Shown here piece after piece: positions 1 to 5,861 of a stretch of DNA of 5,861 bases (its first letter is position 1; every line of letters starts with the position of its first letter). The DNA lies in contig JBBRPS010000663.1 in NCBI GenBank assembly GCA_038227745.1, positions 1 through 5,861 of the forward strand, in the 5' to 3' direction. A program made the position numbers and the translations under genes. Source of the stretch: DASPXY01 sp038227745 (GTDB lineage: Bacteria; Planctomycetota; Planctomycetia; Gemmatales; Gemmataceae). The notes under the pieces are model-generated. The model saw nothing but the letters and a program-made list of their open reading frames with translations, was not told the origin of the DNA and did no database searches.

Positions 1-206
1 CAGGCGGCGGACGCCCCCCGCTCGCGTTTGGTCTCCGCGGCGCGCGAACCAGATCCCATACCCTCGGGTCTACCTACCGTGCCTCTACTGTAAGGAATTC
101 GGCGAGTGAAGCTCACGCTGTCCGCAGCTCACTTCTCACTCACCAATCGCGCTCGAAGCAACCAAAGGCCGGCCAGGGCCTGTTACCCCTTTACCCAGGA
201 GATATC
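1..206. other. Non-coding leader upstream of the small membrane-protein gene
   Basis: I see no credible gene in this stretch. It is less uniformly GC-rich than the coding regions. It contains two copies of AGCTCAC (110-116 and 126-132) around a short GCTG-TCCG-CAGC hairpin (117-128), and GAGTGA (104-109) can pair with TCACTC (136-141). These could fold into an imperfect 5' leader structure for the gene starting at 207, but the pairing is weak. I could not identify a convincing -35/-10 promoter. The promoter of the 207 gene probably lies here because nothing else does. Confidence 0.5.
197..202 (+). promoter_or_regulatory. Ribosome binding site of the small membrane-protein gene
   Basis: AGGAGA ends four bases before the ATG at 207. 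This is a close match to the Shine-Dalgarno core at usable spacing. It supports 207 as the real start and supports this ORF over the antisense ORF covering the same bases. Confidence 0.75.
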
Positions 207-641
207 ATGGTTGTCCTGTACACGTCTCTGCTTCTGCTCCTGACGGGGGCCAGTGTCCTGATCCGGCGCCGGGCGTCCGCGCTGGAGAAGAAGTACACCG
301 CGGTCCTGAAGGAGGCGAACACGCTGCTGTACAACTCGCCGCGCGAGGGCAACAGCAACCGTTCCGACCCTTACCAGACCGCGAAGAAGAACTACCAGCT
401 CGGCGTGCTGGCCCAGAAGAAGGACTGCCTGGAGGCGCGGCACTACGTCTGGCAGGAGCGCGCGGACCGGCTGCGCGGGTGGCTGAAGGCCGTCCGGGCC
501 TGGAAGGGCAGGAAGTTTCCGTACGTCGTCGGGGCGCTCGACACCGTCGCGGCCCTGTGCGTGCTGGAGTACCTGGGGCTGGGCGAGTACACCAACCCGC
601 GCCACCTCGTCGAGCTGTTCACCTCGTGGCTTTCCAGTTGA
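207..641 (+). CDS. Small hypothetical protein with two hydrophobic segments
   Basis: This is a 144-residue protein that I do not recognise. Residues 2-19 are strongly hydrophobic and are followed by Arg-Arg-Arg (20-22), which by the positive-inside rule suggests an N-out, C-in signal anchor. Residues 23-103 are charged and probably helical, rich in Lys, Arg and Glu, with a polar stretch near 43-56 (NSPREGNSNRSD). Residues 105-125 form a second, weaker hydrophobic stretch, followed by a short tail ending LFTSWLSS. I see no enzyme motif. The ATG has a good AGGAGA site and the gene ends before a strong terminator, so it looks like a stand-alone transcribed gene. It converges on the acyltransferase gene and is probably not co-regulated with it. 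A small inner-membrane protein with a cytoplasmic helical domain is the most I can say. The coding call is fairly firm; the function is unknown. Confidence 0.75.
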   Translation: MVVLYTSLLLLLTGASVLIRRRASALEKKYTAVLKEANTLLYNSPREGNSNRSDPYQTAKKNYQLGVLAQKKDCLEARHYVWQERADRLRGWLKAVRAWKGRKFPYVVGALDTVAALCVLEYLGLGEYTNPRHLVELFTSWLSS

Positions 642-678
642 CGTTCGGTCCGGCACTCAACCTGGCCGCCGGATCGAA

Positions 679-710
679 GGGGGCGGAAGCGTTTCCGCCC
701 CCACTTCTTT
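679..710 (+). terminator. Rho-independent terminator of the small membrane-protein gene
   Basis: GGGGGCGGAA (679-688) pairs perfectly with TTCCGCCCCC (693-702) across a four-base loop GCGT, giving a 10-bp stem. The stem is followed on the + strand by ACTTCTTT (703-710), a moderately T-rich tail. It begins 37 bases after the stop codon at 641. The opposite strand has no T-rich run on its exit side, so it most likely serves the + strand gene only. Confidence 0.8.
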
Positions 711-733
711 CCAGCGGCGCATGGTGCGTTTCG

Positions 734-774
734 CTCGGCCGTTTGCCGTTGCACACCGCGGCGGAACGGCCGAG
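734..774 (-). terminator. Hairpin directly after the MBOAT stop codon, probable transcript end
   Basis: CTCGGCCGTT (734-743) and AACGGCCGAG (765-774) are perfect 10-base inverted arms. Inside them, GCCG (745-748) can pair with CGGC (759-762) and extend the hairpin. The structure begins three bases past the stop codon of the acyltransferase gene on the - strand. It lacks a T-tract on the - strand exit side (CGAAACG follows), so it may be a U-less or Rho-assisted terminator, or a structure that protects the 3' end. Confidence 0.55.
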
Positions 775-777
775 ACG

Positions 778-2277
778 TCAGAACTGGAAGTAAATGAACG
801 GCGCCGACTCACCCCCCGGCGACAGCAGCAGCGCCAGCAGCAACAGCGTGACCCCCACTCCCCACAGGAAGCCGCGTGCCTCGGGACTCGCCACCCCCGC
901 CGGCAACCGCTCCAGCGAGGCGCCCTCGCCAGCGCGCCAGCGGAAAGCGACCAACGCCGAGCGGAAATCTATGTGGTGCGCCAGCCACGCCAGCAACCCG
1001 TAGACCGCCAACGCCAGCCACAGCGACACGTCCTCCGAACCGCCGACGAACAGCTTATCGGCGTCGAACACAGCCCACTTCCGCACGCACGCCAGGCTCT
1101 CCGACAGCACCGTCAACCGGAAGAAGCACCACGCCAGGCAGACGCAGTGGAACGTCAGCGCCACGCACACCGTCCGCCACAGCCAGGCGACCGCGCCCGC
1201 GGACAGTAGCCCGCGCAGCGGACACGCGCCCCACAAGCGGTTCACGATCAGGTACAGGCCGTGCAGCCCGCCCCAGAGCAGGAACGACCAGCTCGCGCCG
1301 TGCCACAGGCCGCCGAGCAGCATCGTCGCCATCAGGTTCAGGTTGGTGCGCGCCGCGCCGCCGCGGCTGCCGCCCAGCGGGATGTACAGGTAATCCTTCA
1401 GGAAGCGCGACAGCGTCATGTGCCAGCGCCGCCAGAAGTCCTGCACCGACGTCGCCAGGTACGGCAGGTTGAAGTTCTCCGGCCAGCGGAAGCCGAACAG
1501 CAGCCCCAGGCCGCGGGCGATGTCCGTGTACGCCGAGAAGTCGAAGTAGATCTGCAGCGCGTACAGCCAGACATACGGCAGCGCCCACACGCCCGCGGTC
1601 GTCGAGTCGGCGACGTGCGTGAAGAACGGGTCGATGGCCAGCGAGATGCGGTCGGCCAGCACCATTTTCTTGAAGAGGCCGCGCGCCAGCAGCAGCAGCG
1701 CTTCGAGAGGGGCCTGCGCACGGTCCGGCATCGTGCCGGGGCGGAGCTGCGTCAGGAACTCCTCGGGGCGCAGGATCGGCCCCGCCACCAGGTGCGGGAA
1801 GAACGCCGCCGACAGGGTGTAGCGCCAGAAGCTGGTCTCGGCCGGCGTGGTGCGGCGGTAGACGTCCACCATGTAGGCGATGCCGGTGAAGGCGTAGAAC
1901 GAGATGCCGAACGGAATCACCCAGTCGTTCGGCGGCGCGGCCGGCACCGGCAGGTCGAGCGCCAGCGCCCCCTGGGCGAGCGTCCGCAGCAGCAGCGGCG
2001 TGTACTTCCAGTAGGCCAGGCCGGCGAGGTTGAAGGCAACGCCCAGCCCCAGCACCAGCCGCGGCCGGCGCGCGCGCACCAGCCACAGGCCGACAGCCCA
2101 GTCCGTCAGGCAGTAGGTCAGGATGAGGGCGAGCAGTGGCCAGTGGTGGTAGCCGTAGAAGACCAGGCTGCCCGCGAGCAGCACCGCGACGCGGGCCTGG
2201 TAGCGGCCGCGGCACAGCAGCCACAGGGCGTAGACCGCGAGCAGCAAGTAGAGGAAAGGCGTTTCCGTGAAGGTCAT
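778..2277 (-). CDS. MBOAT family O-acyltransferase, AlgI-like
   Basis: A 499-residue polytopic inner-membrane protein of the MBOAT family, close in length to AlgI-type proteins. Family members take an acyl group, usually acetyl, from a cytoplasmic donor and pass it across the membrane for O-acylation of an exported polymer. The family core is intact: IPFGISFYAFTGIAYMVDVYR (about 121-141), the FFPHLVAGPI segment (159-168), YFDFSAYTDIARGLGLLFG (244-262), DFWRRWHMTLSRFL (270-283) and LGGLWHGASW (321-330). His326 in the last motif corresponds to the invariant MBOAT catalytic His. The C-terminus PFIYFQF is also typical. About ten to twelve membrane segments can be seen. The ATG is preceded by GAGG (2283-2286 on the + strand numbering) five bases upstream. 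It lies 56 bases after the SGNH gene, with no terminator between, so the two are probably co-transcribed. DltB-type D-alanyl transfer is less likely because no dlt partners are present. Family is certain; the acceptor polymer is unknown. Confidence 0.96.
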   Translation of the reverse strand: MTFTETPFLYLLLAVYALWLLCRGRYQARVAVLLAGSLVFYGYHHWPLLALILTYCLTDWAVGLWLVRARRPRLVLGLGVAFNLAGLAYWKYTPLLLRTLAQGALALDLPVPAAPPNDWVIPFGISFYAFTGIAYMVDVYRRTTPAETSFWRYTLSAAFFPHLVAGPILRPEEFLTQLRPGTMPDRAQAPLEALLLLARGLFKKMVLADRISLAIDPFFTHVADSTTAGVWALPYVWLYALQIYFDFSAYTDIARGLGLLFGFRWPENFNLPYLATSVQDFWRRWHMTLSRFLKDYLYIPLGGSRGGAARTNLNLMATMLLGGLWHGASWSFLLWGGLHGLYLIVNRLWGACPLRGLLSAGAVAWLWRTVCVALTFHCVCLAWCFFRLTVLSESLACVRKWAVFDADKLFVGGSEDVSLWLALAVYGLLAWLAHHIDFRSALVAFRWRAGEGASLERLPAGVASPEARGFLWGVGVTLLLLALLLSPGGESAPFIYFQF

Positions 2278-2333
2278 GATCGCCTCGTAACGGTTCTCGC
2301 GCCTGTGCCTTCAGTCGGGAAAGGTCGGTGTGC

Positions 2334-3353
2334 TCACTCGCTCAACACGTCCGGGCTGGTGAGGGACTCGCGAGTGCGCAGGTGCTCCAGCAGGGCGCCC
2401 AGCAGCAGTTGGTTGCCGCGCTCGTTGAAATGCTTGTCCGGCAGGAACAGGCCCGGCCGGTCGGGGGCGCCGAGGAACGCCGCGCGCGGGTCGAACACGT
2501 CGTAGCCCAGCTCGCGCAGCATCGGGGCCAGCGCGTCTTGCAGGCCGAAGCCCTCGCGCTGCATGATCTGCTCGAACGCCGGCACGAGCATCACCGTAAC
2601 CGGCACGCGGTGCTCATGCGTCACCCGGGCGAGGTTGGTGAACAGCCGGCGCAGGTCCGCGCGCATGGTCTCGTCGGGACCGCGGCACAGCGTCGCCGGC
2701 CGGAAGCCCGGGTTGCCGCGCTGCTGCCCGGCGCGGGCCCAGGCCGTGAACGCGGTGCGGCTGTGGCGGACGAGCCACCCCAGCGGGCCGGCGGGATAGC
2801 GCGGCTCGTAGACCAGCGCCCCACGGCCGCTGACGCGCAGCGTATCGAGAGGCTGACCGCCGAGCGCCAGCAGGTCCACCGGCATCAGCAGCATGAAGAT
2901 CCGCTCCGGCTCCAGGCCGTTCTCCAGGAGGAGCTTGACCTGGGCCATGCGGACGTAAAGGTGCTCGTTGCGACCGAGGTTGAACACGCGGTGATCGCTG
3001 ACGCGGGCGCGCGCGGTGTCGGCGAGCATGCCATTGGCCTGGACGAATGAGTTGCCGAAGAACGCCCAGAGCGGCCGGCGGCCGGCGTGACCGCGCAGCG
3101 GCAGGTACGGCTGCAGGCGCTCGGCGTTGTCGTCGCGGAACGCCTCCCACGAACGGTAAGTGACCGCGAAGTCATCGTCCCGTTGGTAAAGGCCGGTGAG
3201 CGGGGAAGCCTCGCCGAGATAGGGATGCAGGTCGCGCGGCGGGAACAGGCGCAGGTACACCTCGGCCAGGCCGAGGAGCAGCGCGCCGGCGAGTGCGGCG
3301 CCCAGGGCGAAGCGCCAGCGGGCTGTACGGATCGGGTGGTCGTTGTCCGGCAT
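2334..3353 (-). CDS. Membrane-anchored SGNH-hydrolase-like protein, probable partner of the MBOAT acyltransferase
   Basis: A 339-residue protein. Residues about 13-33 form one hydrophobic segment after a short basic N-terminus, so it is probably inner-membrane anchored with a periplasmic domain. The SGNH pattern is visible: GNS at 100-102 with Ser102 as likely nucleophile in the sequence WAFFGNSFVQANGM; NLGRNEH at 125-131 as the block II Gly region; and LPDKHFNERGNQ at about 304-315, giving Asp306 and His308. The D-x-H-[FW]-N-x-x-G form of the last motif is common in AlgJ/AlgX-like and other surface SGNH proteins. Block III is not the usual GxND; MPVDLL (about 157-162) occupies the expected place. 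SGNH proteins beside MBOAT genes usually act as periplasmic acyl transferases or esterases on an extracellular glycan. The upstream GTG at 3392 would add 13 residues, but ATG at 3353 has a perfect AGGAGG site and is preferred. The fold call is good; transferase versus esterase is open. Confidence 0.8.
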   Translation of the reverse strand: MPDNDHPIRTARWRFALGAALAGALLLGLAEVYLRLFPPRDLHPYLGEASPLTGLYQRDDDFAVTYRSWEAFRDDNAERLQPYLPLRGHAGRRPLWAFFGNSFVQANGMLADTARARVSDHRVFNLGRNEHLYVRMAQVKLLLENGLEPERIFMLLMPVDLLALGGQPLDTLRVSGRGALVYEPRYPAGPLGWLVRHSRTAFTAWARAGQQRGNPGFRPATLCRGPDETMRADLRRLFTNLARVTHEHRVPVTVMLVPAFEQIMQREGFGLQDALAPMLRELGYDVFDPRAAFLGAPDRPGLFLPDKHFNERGNQLLLGALLEHLRTRESLTSPDVLSE

Positions 3354-3360
3354 CCGGCCG

Positions 3361-3366
3361 CCTCCT
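3361..3366 (-). promoter_or_regulatory. Ribosome binding site that fixes the start of the SGNH gene
   Basis: On the - strand this reads AGGAGG, the full Shine-Dalgarno core, seven bases before the ATG at 3353. It lies inside the longer reading frame that would start with GTG at 3392. It therefore argues for initiation at 3353 and a 339-residue protein rather than 352. Confidence 0.8.
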
Positions 3367-3456
3367 GCTTGCCCCCGTGGGCGCTCCCGCACCGTCCGGG
3401 GCGGTGGGGATAGCAGATGGATCGCCAGGGGGCAAGAGGGATCCGGAGGCGCGCGT

Positions 3457-3481
3457 CGGGCTGGTGTCAGACCACCCCGCG
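3457..3481. repeat. Direct repeat copy A flanking the intergenic hairpin
   Basis: CGGGCTGGTGTCA (3457-3469) matches CGGGCTTGTGTCA at 3533-3545 in 12 of 13 bases. Both copies are followed within a few bases by CCCCGCG (3475-3481 here). This copy can also fold on itself: GGG and TGGT pair with ACCA and CCC around a GTCAG loop with one bulged base. The two copies are 76 bases apart and bracket the perfect hairpin at 3500-3533, which suggests a composite repeat element. Confidence 0.55.
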
Positions 3482-3499
3482 AGGTTTCATCACGTCACG

Positions 3500-3533
3500 G
3501 AAGCGCAAGCGAGGGGTTCTTCGCTTGCGCTTC
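3500..3533. repeat. Perfect 13-bp palindromic hairpin, REP-like intergenic element
   Basis: GAAGCGCAAGCGA (3500-3512) is the exact reverse complement of TCGCTTGCGCTTC (3521-3533), with an eight-base loop GGGGTTCT. It sits between two same-strand genes, 54 bases past the coiled-coil stop and 146 bases before the SGNH start codon. No T-tract follows on either strand, so it is not a classic intrinsic terminator, although it could still stop or stabilise the coiled-coil transcript. The layout resembles dispersed REP-type palindromes. From memory, similar GCGCAAGCG hairpins recur between genes in planctomycete genomes, but I cannot verify this from one window. Confidence 0.75.
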
Positions 3534-3556
3534 GGGCTTGTGTCACCCCCCCCGCG
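3533..3556. repeat. Direct repeat copy B flanking the intergenic hairpin
   Basis: CGGGCTTGTGTCA (3533-3545) is the second copy of the element at 3457. It joins directly onto the right arm of the palindrome, sharing its last base. It continues into a run of eight C (3546-3553) and CGCGG, parallel to the CCCCGCG that follows copy A. The C run is a likely site of length variation. Confidence 0.5.
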
Positions 3557-3587
3557 GTGAGTATCCCTGTGGACTGGCGTCGTGACC

Positions 3588-5861
3588 TCAGGCCGCGTGG
3601 GAAGACTCCACCAGCGGCAGCTGCGGTTCGTCGAGGAGGATGCGGGCGATGCGCTCGACCTCGTCCTGCAGCTCGATCAGGTGCAGGGCGTAGCGGTCGC
3701 GCTGGCCCTGCATGCTCTGCAGCTCTTGCCGCAGCCTGGCCTGCTGGGACTCGGCCAGCGCCTGGGCCTCTTCCCAGGCGGCCTGGCGCTGGCCGAGGCT
3801 GGCCTCGCGGGTGGTCAGCGACTCCATGTGCTTGTGCAGGCTAGTGTGCAGCTCGTTCAGCCGCGCCACCTCCTGGTGCAGGGCCTCCCGCTCGGCGACG
3901 GTGGCGCGTACCAGGTTGGCGTTCTGCGCCACCCAGCGCTGTCGCAGCTTCTCCACGCGCCGCTCCGCGGTGGCGGCGTCGGCGGCGCGGACCACGTACT
4001 GCTGCCGGTACTGCTCCAGCGCCAGCGTCTTCTCCGCCAGGACGCGCCGCTCCTCTTCCAGCGCGTTGCCGCGCTTCCACAGCTCGTCGCGCAGGGCGGC
4101 GCACTTCTGCCGCAGCCGTTCGGGCGTGGCCCGCTCGGCCCGCAGCGTGTCGAGTTCCTGCCGGCGCCGTTTGGTCCAGCGCTGCCGCAAGTCGGCCATG
4201 CTCGCCAGGTGGCGCTCGGCCAGTTCCTCGCGGCCGCGCACGTCCAGGAGGAGCCGGTCGCGCTCGCTCTCCCAGGTCGATTCGCGGATGCGCAGGCGGG
4301 CGCTCCAGCTCTCCAGCTGCTGGCGCAGGTAGACCGCCTCCTGGTGGCGGCGGCGCAGTTCGTTCTCGGCGGCCTCCGCGGCGCGCTGGCGCACCACGAG
4401 CCCCTCTTCCTTGGCGGGCAGCCCGGCGACGAATCCTTCCAACTCGGCGAGTGCGGCCCGTCGGCCCTGGTGCCAGTTGCCCTCGATCACCGCCAGCCGC
4501 GCCCAGTGCTCCACCAGGATCAGCCGCTGGTCCGCCAGGTCATTCGCCAGCTTTTCGAGCAGGGCGGCGCGGCGGTGCAGGAGCTGTTCCGCCTCGCGCA
4601 GGCTCATGTCCCTCTCGGCCAGCGCCTCCTCCAGCGTGGTCAGGGTTTCGAGGCCCCGCTCTTCCTCCACCGGCGCGGGGGTCGATGGGACAGCGTGGAC
4701 TTGCGGAGGAGCGAGGGAGACGACGACCGGGGTCGGGGCGACCACCATGAGGGCGGTGCCGGCCGCGTCTTCCTGGGGGACGAGGGGAGGGGGCGGCCCG
4801 GCCATCTCCGGCAGTGCGGGCTGAGGCGGTTCGGCCGCCGAGGCAGGCGCGGCCTGCTCGCCCGCCGCGGCCGCCGGCGCTGCGGATGGAGAAGGAACGG
4901 CGGCCCCCTCCGTCGGCGCCGGCAGGAGCACGGTGACGGGTACTGTGCTCCCTGCGGCTGCGGCTTCCGTGACGGCGCGCCGCAGCCCGCGCAGGCGCGC
5001 CTCGAGGTGCTCGATCTCCTCCTGATGGTCGAGGACCTTGCCGCGTTGGTTGCGGATCCGGTTGTCGAGCCCCTCGACCTCCTTCTTGATGAACTCGCGC
5101 GCCCGCTCCCAGCGGTACTTCTCGTCGTCGAGGTTGCGCTCGGCGTCGGCGAGGCCGGCCGCGCGCTCCGCCAGCCCGCGCTCGCGCCGGTCCAAGCCGG
5201 CCTGCGCGCGCTCGCGCTCTTCCTGCCAGCGCGCCCGTTCCTGGCGAAGCACGTCACGCTCGTCCCGCAGGCGCCGCTTGTCCAGCTCGACCTCGCCGTT
5301 GGAGCGCAGCCGCGCCTGCCCCAGCTCGGCCCTCTCCTGCCGCAGGCACTCGGCCTCTTTGTCCAGGCTGCGACGCCCGGCGGCGAGGACCTCCTCCCGC
5401 TGGCACATCTTCTTCCGCTCGGCCATCCAGTGACGGTGCCAGCGCTGCTTGAGCCGCCGCCGCAGGTCGATCAGCCGCTGCCGCTCGACCTGCGTCTTCT
5501 GCTGCGACTCCAGCAACTCGCGCTGGGCCTCGCCGAGGCCGGACGTCACGTGCTCGACGTGCTTCTCGTAGTCGGCGCGTTCCTTCTGCAGGGCGGCGCG
5601 GGCGGTCTGGGCGTGCTCGGCGATCTGGAGCAGGCGCTTGCGCTTCTCCTCGAGGTGGGCGGCGAGCTGACTCTCCTGCTGCTCCAGAGTGCCGCGCCGC
5701 TCCAGCAGGCGCGTCTCCTCCTCCGCGAGTCCCGCCTGCTGAGCGGCGACCGCGGCCGCCTGGACGCGCAGGGCGTCCTTCTCCGCCTGGTTGGCCTGCT
5801 CCGTCTCCGGGCCGGCGGCTGGCCGGGCCTTCGCGGAGGCGGGCAGCTTGACGCGGAACTG
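3588..5861 (-). CDS. Large coiled-coil protein with a central Pro/Ala linker, 5' end outside the window
   Basis: The frame is open from the TGA at 3588-3590 to the right edge, giving at least 757 residues without a start; the internal GTG at 5549 lies mid-helix and is not a credible start. Counting from the window edge, residues 1-22 are Ala/Pro-rich (beginning QFRVKLPASAKARP). Residues about 23-298 are almost continuous charged heptad-like helix rich in Glu, Arg, Gln, Leu and Ala. Residues about 300-400 are a low-complexity Ala/Pro/Val linker. Residues about 403-743 are a second long coil, and the tail ends EPQLPLVESSHAA. The motif L-[KR]-Q-R-W occurs three times (137-141, 558-562, 639-643). 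I see no membrane segment in this part and no Walker A, Walker B or ABC-signature motif, so it is not an SMC or Rad50 ATPase. A structural, scaffold or cell-organisation role is plausible but unproven. An N-terminal domain such as FHA could lie outside the window. Confidence 0.88.
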   Translation of the reverse strand, partial: QFRVKLPASAKARPAAGPETEQANQAEKDALRVQAAAVAAQQAGLAEEETRLLERRGTLEQQESQLAAHLEEKRKRLLQIAEHAQTARAALQKERADYEKHVEHVTSGLGEAQRELLESQQKTQVERQRLIDLRRRLKQRWHRHWMAERKKMCQREEVLAAGRRSLDKEAECLRQERAELGQARLRSNGEVELDKRRLRDERDVLRQERARWQEERERAQAGLDRRERGLAERAAGLADAERNLDDEKYRWERAREFIKKEVEGLDNRIRNQRGKVLDHQEEIEHLEARLRGLRRAVTEAAAAGSTVPVTVLLPAPTEGAAVPSPSAAPAAAAGEQAAPASAAEPPQPALPEMAGPPPPLVPQEDAAGTALMVVAPTPVVVSLAPPQVHAVPSTPAPVEEERGLETLTTLEEALAERDMSLREAEQLLHRRAALLEKLANDLADQRLILVEHWARLAVIEGNWHQGRRAALAELEGFVAGLPAKEEGLVVRQRAAEAAENELRRRHQEAVYLRQQLESWSARLRIRESTWESERDRLLLDVRGREELAERHLASMADLRQRWTKRRRQELDTLRAERATPERLRQKCAALRDELWKRGNALEEERRVLAEKTLALEQYRQQYVVRAADAATAERRVEKLRQRWVAQNANLVRATVAEREALHQEVARLNELHTSLHKHMESLTTREASLGQRQAAWEEAQALAESQQARLRQELQSMQGQRDRYALHLIELQDEVERIARILLDEPQLPLVESSHAA

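Noticed and set aside
183..656. A - strand frame (157 codons) opposite the small membrane-protein gene
   Set aside because: Its composition is a Val/Arg/Gln-rich mirror of the + strand codons. The + strand frame has a good ribosome binding site, a downstream terminator and membrane-like segments.
1055..2224. A second - strand frame (389 codons) inside the MBOAT gene
   Set aside because: It is an out-of-frame, Pro/Ala/Gly/Arg-rich translation of the MBOAT gene, whose own frame carries all the conserved motifs.
1261..2505. A long + strand open frame (414 codons) antisense to the MBOAT and SGNH genes
   Set aside because: Its translation is a Gln/Arg/Ala-rich string without recognisable domains. 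It crosses two genes with clear family motifs on the other strand, and high GC content alone makes such antisense frames common.
2328..3050. A + strand frame (240 codons) opposite the SGNH gene
   Set aside because: It shows a low-complexity shadow composition, whereas the opposite strand carries the SGNH motifs and a perfect Shine-Dalgarno site.
3546..3553. Run of eight C as a phase-variation tract
   Set aside because: It lies outside any coding frame and I see no promoter spacing it would alter, so it is noted only as part of repeat copy B.
3588..5549. Treating the coiled-coil gene as complete, starting at the GTG at 5549
   Set aside because: The same frame continues without a stop for another 104 codons to the window edge, in coiled-coil composition, so the gene is truncated by the window.
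3588..5861. SMC, Rad50 or kinesin identity for the coiled-coil protein
   Set aside because: The C-terminal end has no Walker B or ABC-signature motif and there is no P-loop in the visible part. Similarity would be by coiled-coil composition only.

Overview
The window is GC-rich bacterial DNA with four protein-coding genes, one of them cut by the right edge. Long Ala/Arg-rich coiled-coil proteins, an MBOAT/SGNH surface-acylation pair and an intergenic hairpin of the GCGCAAGCG type suggest a planctomycete, perhaps a Gemmata relative. That placement is inference from style and memory, because the window has no rRNA or other marker gene. I see no mobile element, CRISPR array, tRNA or rRNA.

Layout, left to right. 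Bases 1-206 are a non-coding leader. A small two-segment membrane protein of unknown function follows on the + strand (207-641) and ends in a good intrinsic terminator (679-710). The other three genes are on the - strand and face it. In transcription order (right to left) they are a large coiled-coil protein whose N-terminus lies beyond base 5861 (stop at 3588), a membrane-anchored SGNH-hydrolase-like protein (3353 to 2334) and an AlgI-type MBOAT O-acyltransferase (2277 to 778). A hairpin of 10 bp plus 4 bp lies directly after the MBOAT stop, so both converging transcripts end inside a 136-base gap.

The SGNH and MBOAT genes are 56 bases apart with no terminator between them, and are probably one transcript. 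Such pairs O-acetylate extracellular polymers: the MBOAT protein moves acyl groups through the inner membrane and the periplasmic SGNH partner transfers or removes them. No glycan synthesis, export or peptidoglycan gene is in the window, so the acceptor is unknown. The coiled-coil gene is separated from the pair by 234 bases holding a perfect 13-bp hairpin flanked by imperfect direct repeats. It is probably a separate unit, and nothing here ties its function to the pair.

The best leads for novelty are the palindromic intergenic element with its flanking repeats, the split coiled-coil protein with a recurring L-[KR]-Q-R-W motif, and the orphan small membrane protein. I found no convincing new multi-gene system.
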